From the NCBI GenBank assembly GCA_016290295.1, contig JAEETJ010000005.1, positions 1-64,000 on the forward strand: a stretch of DNA of 64,000 bases, in the 5' to 3' direction. The notes beneath the pieces are model-generated. The model was not told the DNA's origin. It saw nothing but the letters and a program-made list of their open reading frames with translations, and ran no database searches. Below are positions 16,973 through 25,847 of the stretch, one piece after another (position 1 is the first letter of the stretch; the number at the start of each line of letters is the position of its first letter). A program made the position numbers and the translations under genes. Source of the stretch: Bacteroidales bacterium. Its GTDB lineage: Bacteria; Bacteroidota; Bacteroidia; Bacteroidales; WCHB1-69.

Positions 16973-17521
16973 TTAGTGACGTATTGAGGTATATTCAATA
17001 CGGAGTCCTAATTTTACAGCATCCTCCATTTTCATGTCAACAATTTGACATTCAATAAATTGGAACTTATTTTTCTTTATTCTTTTAAAGAAATATTGAT
17101 AACAAAACGATTGCAACATCACCACATTCCCCTCAAAGGGCACATTACCGCATAAAGGAAGAACAAGAGAGAAATTATGTTTATAATTGGTCTTTGCCCT
17201 ATATTCAAATGCATGGCATAGGGTAACAGAGTCATACAGAAACACCAAATCATTCAAGCAAAAATAAACCTTCAGCGTATCTCTCTCTACAACACAGCTA
17301 TCTATCACCTTGTCAATTTGTGACGTGTAACGAGGATCTTTTATGCTTCTTTTGACTTGATAAATGGATGTATATTTAGCGGTATCACCAGGAATTGGAG
17401 GCAACAAAAACTCATGGATATCCAAGTGCTTAAAGTAAAACTCATAGGGTGTTGTTTGCGAATAGACACCCATCATGGTAAATAACACAATGAAAGTTGA
17501 TACTATTATTTTACCTTTCAT
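16973..17521 (-). CDS. Secreted protein of unknown function
   Basis: About 182 residues from the ATG at 17521 (an ATG four codons earlier, at 17533, is also possible). A signal peptide is clear (MKGKIIVSTFIVLFTMMGVYSQ). The mature part has several Cys (for example SCVVERDTLKVYFCLND near 78) and many aromatic residues, with no recognised domain. It starts 36 bases after the stop of the thioesterase gene on the same strand and ends at a dispersed repeat. It looks like a small periplasmic protein. Unknown function. Confidence 0.65.
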   Translation of the reverse strand: MKGKIIVSTFIVLFTMMGVYSQTTPYEFYFKHLDIHEFLLPPIPGDTAKYTSIYQVKRSIKDPRYTSQIDKVIDSCVVERDTLKVYFCLNDLVFLYDSVTLCHAFEYRAKTNYKHNFSLVLPLCGNVPFEGNVVMLQSFCYQYFFKRIKKNKFQFIECQIVDMKMEDAVKLGLRIEYTSIRH

Positions 17522-17557
17522 TCTCCAATTCATTTCCTTGGTCCCAACGGCTTACTT

Positions 17558-17974
17558 CTAATCGATAACCTCCCTCAACTTCATTACATATTCTTCGTTC
17601 AACGGAATGGACTGGTGCGTTTGGCGGTCGAAGCCGCAAATCACACTGTGACAGGTGGTTTTGACCACACCGGTTTGCTCGTCCACTAACTGCTGCACCA
17701 TCTTGAAACTCTTGTTGCCGATATCGGTCACCTTGCTGCAACAGATAATCTTGTCATGGATTTCAATGCCATTATGAAAATCCATATCCACATGCACTAG
17801 CACCAGGTCGAAAGTGCTCCAGTCGATGGGACGTAGGAAGACATGTTCAAAAAAGGCGCTGCGGCCGTAGTCGAAATAATGGCACTGGATGCCGTTATTC
17901 ACATGGTTAAAAGGATCCAGATCGCTCATCTTGATTTGGATTGGTACGGAGAATTTGAAGTTTATGGTTTCCAT
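17558..17974 (-). CDS. Acyl-CoA thioesterase, hot-dog fold (YbgC/4HBT type)
   Basis: A 138-residue hot-dog domain protein. The signature DLDPFNHVNNGIQCHYFDYG begins at residue 18; the Asp before the HVNN segment is the position used for catalysis in 4-hydroxybenzoyl-CoA thioesterase relatives. It hydrolyses an acyl-CoA or acyl-ACP; the acyl group is not predictable. Cytosolic, no signal. It lies between the secreted 182-residue protein and a heptamer-repeat spacer. Family call confident. Confidence 0.88.
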   Translation of the reverse strand: METINFKFSVPIQIKMSDLDPFNHVNNGIQCHYFDYGRSAFFEHVFLRPIDWSTFDLVLVHVDMDFHNGIEIHDKIICCSKVTDIGNKSFKMVQQLVDEQTGVVKTTCHSVICGFDRQTHQSIPLNEEYVMKLREVID

Positions 17975-17977
17975 ATT

Positions 17978-18135
17978 TTTAATGTGCTAATTATCAATGT
18001 GCCAATGTGCCAATTAAGCTAAAAACTAAGAATTAAGAATGTTGAATTGTTTAACTGTTTAATCGTTTAGAACTCTTAGTTTTTAGTTCTTAATTCTTAA
18101 TTTCTGACACCTGCTACCTACTACCTACTACCTAT
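17978..18135. repeat. Mixed heptamer/octamer tandem repeat spacer
   Basis: Successive blocks on the minus strand: GTAGGTA units, then AATTAAG/AACTAAA units, then AACAGTTA-like units, then CACATTG units. The sirtuin stop codon is the first TAG of the GTAGGTA block. Almost every unit has a stop triplet on the minus strand. Confidence 0.7.
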
Positions 18136-18815
18136 TTCATCAGCTTCGCCCGGAGCTGCCGCATGCCTTCGGTGGCTTTCTCCTTGATGAAAATCACCTC
18201 ACGGCGGATGGGCTGCACCTCTTTGGGATCAATCACGTAAATCGGAATACCTGTGGGCGCGTAATACAACAGGCCTGCGGCCGGATATACATTCAGTGAA
18301 GTACCGATAATAATCAGGATATCAGCGGTTTGAACATGAGCGGCAGCATCCTCCAACAAGGGCACTGATTCTCCAAACCAAACAATGAAGGGACGCAGAA
18401 TTCCGCCATCGGCAGCTTTTTCGCCATATTTAATGTCGCGGTAGCCGATATCCTCCACACAACGTTTGCCACGTTCGCTACACGCTTTGGTCAGCTCGCC
18501 ATGAAGGTGAATAACATGTGAAGAACCTCCTCTTTCATGCAGATTATCAACATTTTGCGTCACCACCACCACCTCGTATTGCTGCTCCAGTTCGGCAATA
18601 ATCTTGTGCGCATCATTCGGCTGACAATGTTCCAGCTCGCGACGACGGTCATTGTAAAATTTAATCATCAGTTCAGGATTGCGATACCAGCCGTCGATGC
18701 TGGCCACATCTTCCACATTATAGTTTTCCCAGAGGCCATTACTGTCTCTGAAGGTGCTGATGCCGCTTTCGGCGCTTACACCAGCTCCCGATAAGACCAC
18801 GATTTTTTTCATCAT
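18132..18815 (-). CDS. cobB: NAD-dependent protein deacylase, sirtuin (CobB type)
   Basis: A 227-residue sirtuin that removes acyl groups from lysine using NAD+, giving O-acyl-ADP-ribose. GAGVSAESGISTFRD (10-24) binds NAD; QNVDNLHERGG (87-97) and HLHGEL with the catalytic His105 follow. Tyr54 and Arg57 (FYNDRR) form the YxxR pair that lets class III sirtuins such as E. coli CobB act on succinyl-lysine. The zinc site looks broken: Cys112 and Cys119 remain, but the second CxxC pair is replaced by KAADGG before LRPFIVWFGE. A -7 element lies 15 bases before the start; an ATG one codon in is also possible. Its product O-acetyl-ADP-ribose is a substrate of the macrodomain type encoded at 6918-7430. 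Confidence 0.93.
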   Translation of the reverse strand: MMKKIVVLSGAGVSAESGISTFRDSNGLWENYNVEDVASIDGWYRNPELMIKFYNDRRRELEHCQPNDAHKIIAELEQQYEVVVVTQNVDNLHERGGSSHVIHLHGELTKACSERGKRCVEDIGYRDIKYGEKAADGGILRPFIVWFGESVPLLEDAAAHVQTADILIIIGTSLNVYPAAGLLYYAPTGIPIYVIDPKEVQPIRREVIFIKEKATEGMRQLRAKLMK

Positions 18816-18829
18816 TCAAAAATTTTCTG

Positions 18830-18837
18830 CAAAGGTA
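18830..18837 (-). promoter_or_regulatory. Bacteroidota -7 element (TACCTTTG) of the sirtuin gene
   Basis: TACCTTTG on the minus strand, 15 bases before the ATG at 18815, implying a very short leader. Confidence 0.55.
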
Positions 18838-18842
18838 CAAAT

Positions 18843-18948
18843 AATTAGAATTCAAAGTTCAGAATTCAGGATTCAAAATTCATTGCACATCATATCCTTG
18901 GCTAATTTCATTGGCTAATTAACTAATTTGCTAATTTGCTAATTATTA
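18843..18948. repeat. Heptamer/octamer tandem repeats between divergent genes
   Basis: AATTCAAAGTTCAGAATTC-like heptamers followed by CTAATTTG octamers (TTGGCTAATT, AACTAATTTGCTAATTTG). The array directly precedes the fusA -7 element at 18951. Confidence 0.65.
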
Positions 18949-18950
18949 CG

Positions 18951-18958
18951 TATCTTTG
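18951..18958 (+). promoter_or_regulatory. Bacteroidota -7 element (TATCTTTG) of the EF-G gene
   Basis: TATCTTTG followed by a leader of about 45 bases to the ATG at 19008. Confidence 0.6.
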
Positions 18959-19007
18959 CAAATACAAATTAAAATTGTCAAATAATTAATAATCAATAGA
19001 ATACAAA

Positions 19008-21083
19008 ATGGACTTTCGCATTTCAAAGCTGAGAAACATCGGAATCGCCGCCCATATCGATGCTGGCAAGACTACCGTTTCGGAACGAATACTGTTTTTT
19101 ACGGGTGTGAACCGCAAGGTTGGTGAGACCCATGATGGTCAAGCTACCATGGACTTTATGAAGCAGGAGCAGGAACGTGGTATCACCATCGCCTCCGCTG
19201 CCATCACGGCCCAGTGGAACGGCCATCAGATCAACTTGATAGACACTCCCGGCCACGTAGACTTCACCATCGAGGTGGAGCGTTCACTGCGTGTCATTGA
19301 CGGCATGGTAGCCGTGTTCTGTGCCGTAGGTGGTGTGGAACCCCAGAGCGAGACCGTATGGAACCAAGCCGACAAATACCGTGTGCCCCGTATCGCCTTC
19401 GTCAACAAGATGGACCGTACCGGCGCAGACTTCAACGAAGTGGTTAACCAGATGAACAACTACCTGGGTGCTAACGCATTGCCCATCCAATTACCCATTG
19501 GCTCCGAGAACACTTTCCAGGGCATGATCGACCTGGTGGGCATGAAAGCCATCACTTTTTCAGAAAAAGAGCGCATTGTGAGCGAAATCCCCGACGAGCT
19601 GAAAGCCCAGGCCATGCAGGCCCGTAACTTCCTCATCGAAAAGTTAGCCGACTATAACGACAAGGTGGCCGAATGCTATCTCGAAGAAACCGACGTGGAT
19701 GAGGACGTGCTGAAGCATGCCATCCGCGAAGCAACCATCAAGCTGTTGGTGACTCCCGTTTTATGCGGTGCCGCATACAAAAACAAAGGTATCCAGCTGC
19801 TGCTCGATGCCATCGTCGATTACCTGCCCTCTCCCACCGACAAGGGAGCGGTCATTGCCCACGACCCCGACGACGAAGAGAAGACTATCCAGCGTCAACC
19901 CTCTCTGAATGAGCCGTTTTCAGCTTTGGCCTTCAAACTTATCAACGACCCCTACGTGGGCCAGCAGACCTTCATCCGTATCTTTAGCGGCAAGCTGAGT
20001 AGTGGCATGAGCTTGTACAATGTGAACAAGACCAAGAACGAGCGTGTAGGCCGTATCTTCCGCATCAAAGCAAAAGAGCGTGAGGAAATCAGCGAGGCCG
20101 GCGCCGGCGAAATCATCGCCTTGGTGGGTATGAAATACACCCGTACCGGTGACACCCTCTGCGATGAAAACCATCCCGTACTGCTCGAATCCATCCAGGT
20201 ACCACCTGCCGTCATCGAGATGAAAGTCAATATCGAGGACAAGAAAAACCGTGACAAACTCGGCGAAGCCTTGGCCAAACTGACCAACGAAGACCCCTCT
20301 TTCCACTCGCATTTCGACGAGGAAACCGAGGAGACCATCATCGCTGGTATGGGCGAGCTGCACTTGGAAATTTTGGTGGAGCGTATCCGCGACGAGTTCA
20401 AGGTGCCCATCAGCGTGGGTGCACCGTCGGTGTCCTTCCGTGAGACCATCACCACCGAAACCGAGAGCAACTACAAGCACGCCAAGCAGAGTGGTGGCAA
20501 GGGCCAGTATGCCCACACTGTCATCCGTTTTGAGCCTAATCCTGGCAAGGGTTTCGAGTTTGTGGATATGACCAAGGGCGGTGTCATTCCGAAGGAATAC
20601 ATGCCCTCTATCCAGAAAGGTCTGTTAGCCGCCATGGCCAAGAGTCCCGTGGCTGGCTATCCCGTGGTGGATGTCAAGTGTGTCCTCATCGATGGCAGCT
20701 TCCACCCAGTGGACTCCAGCGACATGGCCTTCCAGCTCTGCGCCGCCATGTGCTTCAAGCAGGGCTTCAAAAAGGCTAATCCTGTGCTGCTCGAACCCAT
20801 GATGAAGATTGAGGTCAACACCCCCGACGACTACATCGGCAATGTGACCCGCGACATCAACAAGCGTCGTGGCCGCATCGAAAACATGCGCCGTTTCAGA
20901 AAAGGCTCACAGAAACTCGACGGTTTCATTCCGTTGATGGAAATGTTCGGCTATGCCACCGCCCTGCGTAACATCACCAGCGGCCGCGCCAACTACTCCA
21001 TGGAATTCTACCAATACGCCCCGATGCCTGCCGCCAAACAGGAGGAGATTATCAAGGAAAGGGCGAAGCAATTAGCAAATTAG
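19008..21083 (+). CDS. fusA: Translation elongation factor G
   Basis: A 691-residue GTPase that moves tRNA and mRNA through the ribosome. G1 is AHIDAGKT near 15, G2 ERGITI near 55, G3 DTPGH near 76 and G4 NKMD near 130, all intact. Domains II-V follow in order; domain IV has GGKGQYAH near 492. It is not in a str operon: no rpsL, rpsG or tuf gene is adjacent, and it has its own promoter. Because many Bacteroidales carry more than one EF-G-like gene, this could be the main factor or a second copy. The intact G domain argues against the GTPase-dead EF-G2 type described in Bacteroides. The C-terminal codons (KQLAN) run into an octamer repeat array. Confidence 0.93.
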   Translation: MDFRISKLRNIGIAAHIDAGKTTVSERILFFTGVNRKVGETHDGQATMDFMKQEQERGITIASAAITAQWNGHQINLIDTPGHVDFTIEVERSLRVIDGMVAVFCAVGGVEPQSETVWNQADKYRVPRIAFVNKMDRTGADFNEVVNQMNNYLGANALPIQLPIGSENTFQGMIDLVGMKAITFSEKERIVSEIPDELKAQAMQARNFLIEKLADYNDKVAECYLEETDVDEDVLKHAIREATIKLLVTPVLCGAAYKNKGIQLLLDAIVDYLPSPTDKGAVIAHDPDDEEKTIQRQPSLNEPFSALAFKLINDPYVGQQTFIRIFSGKLSSGMSLYNVNKTKNERVGRIFRIKAKEREEISEAGAGEIIALVGMKYTRTGDTLCDENHPVLLESIQVPPAVIEMKVNIEDKKNRDKLGEALAKLTNEDPSFHSHFDEETEETIIAGMGELHLEILVERIRDEFKVPISVGAPSVSFRETITTETESNYKHAKQSGGKGQYAHTVIRFEPNPGKGFEFVDMTKGGVIPKEYMPSIQKGLLAAMAKSPVAGYPVVDVKCVLIDGSFHPVDSSDMAFQLCAAMCFKQGFKKANPVLLEPMMKIEVNTPDDYIGNVTRDINKRRGRIENMRRFRKGSQKLDGFIPLMEMFGYATALRNITSGRANYSMEFYQYAPMPAAKQEEIIKERAKQLAN

Positions 21084-21112
21084 CAAATTAGCAAATTAGT
21101 TAATTAGCAAAT
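21069..21112. repeat. ATTAGCAA octamer array at the EF-G stop codon
   Basis: Five 8-bp units (ATTAGCAA three times, ATTAGTTA, ATTAGCAA). The first units encode the last residues and the TAG stop of EF-G. Each unit gives TAG on the plus strand and TAA on the minus strand. Confidence 0.8.
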
Positions 21113-21120
21113 GAAATAAT

Positions 21121-21200
21121 GGTACGTGGAGACACGTACTTCGTACGTTCGTTAAGACATGCACTGCGTGCATTCGTGGAGACGTGAAGGATGTTATAAT
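21121..21200. repeat. GAGACG-rich hairpin repeat, copy 2
   Basis: Palindromes ACGTACTTCGTACGT (about 21134) and ATGCACTGCGTGCAT (21159-21173) within GAGACG/AAGACATG text, related to 14440-14515. The gap from 21113 to 21329 holds nothing else recognisable. Confidence 0.6.
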
Positions 21201-21329
21201 GACAATCTTCACGTTTTCGCCTTTTATATTTATCTTCATCGCCTAAACGTCTTAACGTATTAACGTATTAACAATTCATAAAAAAAACAAATAAACCATT
21301 CAACATTCCGACAATTCAACATTTTTTCT

Positions 21330-21337
21330 TATCTTTG
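21330..21337 (+). promoter_or_regulatory. Bacteroidota -7 element (TATCTTTG) of the pan cluster
   Basis: TATCTTTG 20 bases before the ATG at 21357. It is the only such element before the 21357-24636 gene run, so it probably drives the whole cluster. Confidence 0.6.
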
Positions 21338-21356
21338 CAAGTTAAAATTTAAACCC

Positions 21357-21893
21357 ATGAAAAAAATAGTCATTTTCGCAGCAATCACCTTATTATCAAT
21401 AGGTTATATTTTCTCTCAAGAATTAAAGTGGGAAATAGATGAAGAAAAATCATACAAAATCCCTGTAGGCCAATGCACTTGGGAAGATATTCAGACGTCT
21501 GATTTCTATTCTTTAGTGATAGAAAACTCTGCAGGCATCATCCTGAATGCCAATGCCACCGTGGAATTGGCGAAAGTTCTTGAAAATCAGCCTAATGAAA
21601 GATACGAAATAGAAGCTTATTTTGGCGCATGGAATGAAGAGTCTTTGAAGCAACTTCCTCATTTCTATGCTTTTGTCATGACCATGAGAGCCAAATACCA
21701 ACAGCCCATCGAATATACTCTTATCGGGTGCAATCGTAACTATGACTGTGGTGAATATGAGGAGCCAAAAACTATGCCTTACTACAAGATTTATCAGATT
21801 TCCGAAGGTAATCAACGCAAGCTTATCGGAGAAATCCTCGAACAACCCAAGCTTTCTTTTGAAGAAGACGTTCTGAATATTATAAAACACTAA
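21357..21893 (+). CDS. Secreted protein of unknown function upstream of panC
   Basis: A 178-residue protein with a signal peptide (MKKIVIFAAITLLSIGYIFSQ). The mature part is acidic and contains YTLIGCNRNYDCGEYEEPK near 120, with two Cys that could form a disulfide. No family is recognised. The stop is four bases before the panC start, and the gene has the promoter of the cluster, so it is co-transcribed with panC, panD and gpmA. Linkage of a periplasmic protein to pantothenate synthesis is odd and may be only positional. Confidence 0.7.
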   Translation: MKKIVIFAAITLLSIGYIFSQELKWEIDEEKSYKIPVGQCTWEDIQTSDFYSLVIENSAGIILNANATVELAKVLENQPNERYEIEAYFGAWNEESLKQLPHFYAFVMTMRAKYQQPIEYTLIGCNRNYDCGEYEEPKTMPYYKIYQISEGNQRKLIGEILEQPKLSFEEDVLNIIKH

Positions 21894-21897
21894 TTAT

Positions 21898-22734
21898 ATG
21901 CTCGTAGTTAAAACTATTGAAGAATTAAAAGACGTTGTTTTCCGCGTTAAAAGCAACGGCAAATCCGTTGGTTTGGTGCCCACTATGGGAGCTCTGCACG
22001 ATGGTCATTTGTCATTACTGAAAAGAGCCAAGAAGGAAAATGAAGTGGTGGTTTGCTCCATCTTCGTCAACCCCGTTCAGTTCAACAACCCCGTGGATTT
22101 AGAAAAATACCCACGCGATGTGGAAGGTGACCTGAACAAAATCGAACCTTATGTGGACGTGGCTTTCACGCCAACAGCCGAAGAGGTTTTCCCTGAGCCA
22201 CCGAAAGAAGTATACGATTTCGGCCAACTTGACAAGGTGATGGAAGGTGCTTTCCGTCCAGGCCATTTCAATGGTGTGGGCATTATCGTCAAACGACTCT
22301 TCGACTGGACCACCCCCGACAAAGCCTATTTCGGAGAGAAAGACTTCCAGCAGCTGGTTATCATCAAACATTTGGTGAAACAATACGAGCTTAAAACACA
22401 GGTTGTCCCCTGCCCCATTGTCCGCGAAGCCAGCGGTTTAGCCATGAGCTCCCGCAACCAGCGTCTTTCGACAGAGGACCGCATTAAAGCCGCCAATATT
22501 TATCGTATTCTGACCGAATCACTGCAGCTGAAAGAAGAGCCTATACAGGACATTAAGGATTTTGTGGTGAATGAAATCAATAAAATTGATGGTTTCAAAC
22601 TCGACTATTATGAAATCGTTGATGATATGACCCTGCAACCCGTTGAGTTCAAGGATTTATCCAACGGTATCATCGGCTGTATCGCTGTCTATGTAGGCGA
22701 AGTGAGACTGATTGACAATATCAGATACAAATAA
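21898..22734 (+). CDS. panC: Pantothenate synthetase
   Basis: A 278-residue enzyme that joins pantoate and beta-alanine using ATP to give pantothenate, the vitamin precursor of coenzyme A. The nucleotidyltransferase motif PTMGALHDGHLSLL near 28 carries the HxGH-type histidines. YFGEKDFQQLVI near 141 and the KMSKS-like SSRNQRLS near 181 complete the active site. Length is normal. It is 4 bases from the upstream secreted-protein gene and 51 bases before panD, whose product supplies its beta-alanine. Confidence 0.96.
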   Translation: MLVVKTIEELKDVVFRVKSNGKSVGLVPTMGALHDGHLSLLKRAKKENEVVVCSIFVNPVQFNNPVDLEKYPRDVEGDLNKIEPYVDVAFTPTAEEVFPEPPKEVYDFGQLDKVMEGAFRPGHFNGVGIIVKRLFDWTTPDKAYFGEKDFQQLVIIKHLVKQYELKTQVVPCPIVREASGLAMSSRNQRLSTEDRIKAANIYRILTESLQLKEEPIQDIKDFVVNEINKIDGFKLDYYEIVDDMTLQPVEFKDLSNGIIGCIAVYVGEVRLIDNIRYK

Positions 22735-22785
22735 TTCATAAACAGATAATTACAAACGATTATTGTCTAAAAACATAATCAGAAA

Positions 22786-23127
22786 ATGCAAATAGAAGTT
22801 TTAAAGTCCAAAATCCATCGGGTCAATGTTACCGAAGCCAACCTTAATTATGTAGGCAGCATTACCATCGATGAGACCCTGATGGATGCCGCCAATCTTA
22901 TTGAAAATGAGAAGGTTCAGGTTTTAGACATGAACAACGGCGAGCGTTTTGAGACCTACGTCATAAAAGGTAAAAAAGACTCTGGCGTTATCTGCCTGAA
23001 CGGTCCCGCCGCCCGCAAGGTGCAAGTCGGTGACATTGTGGTCATTATTTCTTACGCCACCATGGACTTCGAAGAGGCCAAACACTTCAAGCCCAGCATT
23101 ATTTTCCCCGAGAACAATAAAATCTAA
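22786..23127 (+). CDS. panD: Aspartate 1-decarboxylase proenzyme
   Basis: A 113-residue pyruvoyl enzyme that makes beta-alanine from aspartate. The self-cleavage site is Gly24-Ser25 in NYVGSITID; Ser25 becomes the pyruvoyl group. [22 protein letters not shown] and [17 protein letters not shown] follow as in the family. It is in order panC-panD, 7 bases upstream of gpmA, and thus part of the coenzyme A branch of the cluster. Confidence 0.96.
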   Translation: MQIEVLKSKIHRVNVTEANLNYVGSITIDETLMDAANLIENEKVQVLDMNNGERFETYVIKGKKDSGVICLNGPAARKVQVGDIVVIISYATMDFEEAKHFKPSIIFPENNKI

Positions 23128-23134
23128 ACAAACT

Positions 23135-23881
23135 ATGTATAAGCTTATTTTAGTCAGACACGGACAGAGTGTCTGGAACCAGGAAAACCGTTTCACTGGA
23201 TGGACCGATGTTGATTTGAGCGAACGCGGCATGAATGAAGCCCGCGAAGCCGGTGCCGAACTCAAAGCCGGCGGTTTTAATATTCGCTATTGCTATACTT
23301 CCATGCTCACCAGAGCCATCAAAACCCTGAACATCATACTGGATGAAATGGGACTTTTATGGCTGCCCGTTGAGAAAACATGGCGCCTGAATGAGAAGCA
23401 CTACGGTTTTCTGCAGGGCATGAACAAGAAAGAGATGGTGGACAAATACGGCAGCGAACAGGTGCAGATCTGGCGCCGCAGCTTCAGTGTGGCCCCTCCC
23501 GCTATTCCCTTGGATGACCCTCGTCACCCCGCCCATGACATTCGCTATGAAAGTTTTCCAGAAGCCGAAGCCAAACCAGGCACCGAATCATTATTAGATA
23601 CCACCAACCGTATCATCCCTTTGTGGGAAAACAACATACGCCCGAAATTGCAGGAATGCAAGGAAGTGCTTATTGCTGCCCACGGTAATAGCCTTAGAGG
23701 TCTGCTCAAACATCTGAAACAGATTCCCGATGACGAGATTGCCGCTCTGAACATTCCGACGGGTGTGCCGCTTGTATTGGAATTCGACGACAACATGAAG
23801 CTGTTGAAGGATTACTACCTGATTGATGAGGAAACTTTGAAGAAAAAAATTGAAGAAGTAGCCAACCAAACCAAAAAATAA
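23135..23881 (+). CDS. gpmA: 2,3-bisphosphoglycerate-dependent phosphoglycerate mutase
   Basis: A 248-residue glycolytic enzyme that converts 3- and 2-phosphoglycerate. RHGQSVWNQENRFTGW at 8-23 carries the phospho-histidine (His9). AAHGNSLRGLLKHL near 182 carries the second histidine. An open frame extends upstream to 23030 inside panD, but the ATG at 23135, 7 bases after panD, gives the standard N terminus MYKLILVRHG. Translational linkage to panD is likely. The link of a glycolytic enzyme to pantothenate genes has no obvious pathway reason. Confidence 0.96.
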   Translation: MYKLILVRHGQSVWNQENRFTGWTDVDLSERGMNEAREAGAELKAGGFNIRYCYTSMLTRAIKTLNIILDEMGLLWLPVEKTWRLNEKHYGFLQGMNKKEMVDKYGSEQVQIWRRSFSVAPPAIPLDDPRHPAHDIRYESFPEAEAKPGTESLLDTTNRIIPLWENNIRPKLQECKEVLIAAHGNSLRGLLKHLKQIPDDEIAALNIPTGVPLVLEFDDNMKLLKDYYLIDEETLKKKIEEVANQTKK

Positions 23882-23889
23882 GGCAAGGG

Positions 23890-24636
23890 ATGGCGCGGAC
23901 AAAGAAGCCAACTTATAATTTTAACGATTTCTTCGGCAATACCAACCAATATCACCTGTTGGGGGCGCAAACCGGAGAGTCGTTTTTCGCTTTTTTGGCC
24001 CAGCTGGAGCGCTATCTGCATACCGATGTGCGTACAATCGGCGACATAGAGTACCACAGCAAGGATTATGACTGCCAATACCAGATGGCTTTTGCCAGAA
24101 TCACGGATTTGTGCCAGATAACCCTGATTATCTTGGAGAACAAGAGCACCCTGTTCAACCAGAAAGGCTACCCTACCGCAAAGAAAGAGAGGAATCTCTC
24201 GTTTCATACGCTGTCACTCTTCGATGAATTCTGTTACATCCTGAATGCCCAGGGCATTTATATTCATCCGTGGGAGCACACCGACTGCGACTACCTCTTG
24301 CTCTATTATGCGCACAAGGACAGTAACATCAGCAGTTTCCAAGAAACACTCCAGCACATTCCCAAGGCAAGAACCAAGACCACCGACAACCTTTTTGCCG
24401 AAGATGTACCCGACAAGGAGAAAAGCGCAAAGCGGAAATTCTTTGAGGACATATTCTGCACGGCGGAAATCAAAATTGCCCAATGGGAGCAAGACAATAC
24501 CAAGAGGCTCTTGGGCAACACCAAGCTTCCCGACAACAACCTTCCCGAGATATATAAACTCTACGAAGACATCACCCCCGTATTCACCAGCGAATATCTG
24601 CGATTTGCGGAAATAGACCCGAGTTACGAAGAGTAA
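23890..24636 (+). CDS. Hypothetical protein in the pan-gpmA cluster
   Basis: A 248-residue soluble protein with no signal peptide or membrane segment. It begins 8 bases after the gpmA stop and is preceded by a GGCAAGGG purine-rich stretch that may act as a ribosome site. It has many aromatic residues, several Cys and a KRKFFEDIFCTAEIKI helix near 178. I recognise no domain. It is followed by an octamer-repeat spacer and then the convergent permease gene. Co-transcription with gpmA is likely; function unknown. Confidence 0.7.
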   Translation: MARTKKPTYNFNDFFGNTNQYHLLGAQTGESFFAFLAQLERYLHTDVRTIGDIEYHSKDYDCQYQMAFARITDLCQITLIILENKSTLFNQKGYPTAKKERNLSFHTLSLFDEFCYILNAQGIYIHPWEHTDCDYLLLYYAHKDSNISSFQETLQHIPKARTKTTDNLFAEDVPDKEKSAKRKFFEDIFCTAEIKIAQWEQDNTKRLLGNTKLPDNNLPEIYKLYEDITPVFTSEYLRFAEIDPSYEE

Positions 24637-24644
24637 CAAAAAAT

Positions 24645-24727
24645 GTAATCATTGGCAAATTAGCACATTGTTAATTAGCACATTTACTAATTTACTAATT
24701 TGCTAATTCACTAATTAACTAATTATT
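24645..24727. repeat. Octamer (ATTAGCAC/ATTTACTA) array between convergent genes
   Basis: Units such as ATTAGCAC, ATTTACTA and ATTTGCTA, ending exactly at the stop codon of the minus-strand permease gene. Stop triplets occur on both strands. Confidence 0.7.
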
Positions 24728-25837
24728 TCACGACCTTACATCCATGGCGTTGCGCAAGGCACGGCCTATCAGCATGAATGAAAGTACTAACAGCATGATG
24801 GCAATACCAGGCACAATGGCCAAGTAGGCGTTGTCAATGACGATATAGGCGTAATTTTCCTTCATCATCATGCCCCAGGACGGAGTTGGCGGCTGCACGC
24901 CCAAACCTAAGAAGCTCAAGCCAGCTTCCATCAAGATGGCAGAGGAGAAATTGGAGGCGGCAATCACCACCACCGTGCCGAAAACATTCGGCAAAATATG
25001 CTTGAAGATAATATGAAAACCGTTGTAACCCAAGGCTTTGCCAGATTCCACAAAGTCCTGCTCACGTAAACTGATGACCTGTCCACGGACCACACGGGCT
25101 ACATCCACCCACATGGTCAAGCCCATGGCGACAAAAATCTGCCAAAAGCCCTTGCCCAAGGCAAAACTGATGGCTATCACTAACAACAAAGTCGGAATCG
25201 ACCATACCACATTGATGATGTACATCAGAATATCATCCACTTTGCCTCGATAATAACCGGCAACAGCACCCACTAAAATACCGATAACCAGTGCAATAAA
25301 CACCGAAATCAAGCCCACAGCCAAACTGATACGTGTGCCCATCATCAGCTGGCTGAGCACATCACGACCATAACGGTCAGTACCCAAGAGAAAACGCTTG
25401 GTAATTACAGGCTCGTCAGGGCTCAAATCAGACAGTGCATAATAATGTATATCCCCACTTTCCTCATGGCCATACAACAATACGGCCAAAGAATCGCCTT
25501 GCCGCTGATAAGAATGGATGGGGACTGTGGAATAAAAGGCTGGCTGGCCAAAAATCATTTTGGAGAAGACATTGCGTTTCTCCACTTCCCTACTCTGTTT
25601 CACTTGCAGCAACTGCACCTGAAAAACAGGCTTCTGCAAGGCAATCTCTAACTGCTGGTGATTGCAATACGGCGTGGAATCAGGCGTAATCAGATAGCCC
25701 AATAACGCAATAATCACCATCAGCAGGATATAGCCAAGCGAAATCATGCCCTGTCTCTCTTTCTTGAACCGCTGCCAGGTCAGTTCAGAAAGAGAGACGG
25801 ACTTGTATTCTTTTGGTTTTCGCTTGAAAATACTCAT
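24728..25837 (-). CDS. ABC transporter permease, DppC/OppC type
   Basis: A 369-residue inner-membrane permease for peptide or nickel-type importers. After a first membrane helix (about 33-52) there is a periplasmic insert of about 110 residues. Then GTDRYGRDVLSQLMMGTRISL marks the start of the BPD transmembrane domain, with the EAA loop ESGKALGYNGFHIIFKHILP that contacts the ATPase. No partner permease, ATPase or binding protein is adjacent. The ATG at 25837 (MSIFKRKPKE) is chosen because the frame upstream comes from the repeat array at 25848-25919. The large insert is usual for Bacteroidota DppC-like proteins. Confidence 0.9.
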   Translation of the reverse strand: MSIFKRKPKEYKSVSLSELTWQRFKKERQGMISLGYILLMVIIALLGYLITPDSTPYCNHQQLEIALQKPVFQVQLLQVKQSREVEKRNVFSKMIFGQPAFYSTVPIHSYQRQGDSLAVLLYGHEESGDIHYYALSDLSPDEPVITKRFLLGTDRYGRDVLSQLMMGTRISLAVGLISVFIALVIGILVGAVAGYYRGKVDDILMYIINVVWSIPTLLLVIAISFALGKGFWQIFVAMGLTMWVDVARVVRGQVISLREQDFVESGKALGYNGFHIIFKHILPNVFGTVVVIAASNFSSAILMEAGLSFLGLGVQPPTPSWGMMMKENYAYIVIDNAYLAIVPGIAIMLLVLSFMLIGRALRNAMDVRS

Positions 25838-25847
25838 TTTCAGGTAG

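Noticed and set aside
23030..23134. Upstream extension of gpmA overlapping panD
   Set aside because: The standard GpmA N terminus begins at 23135; the extension is out-of-frame panD sequence.
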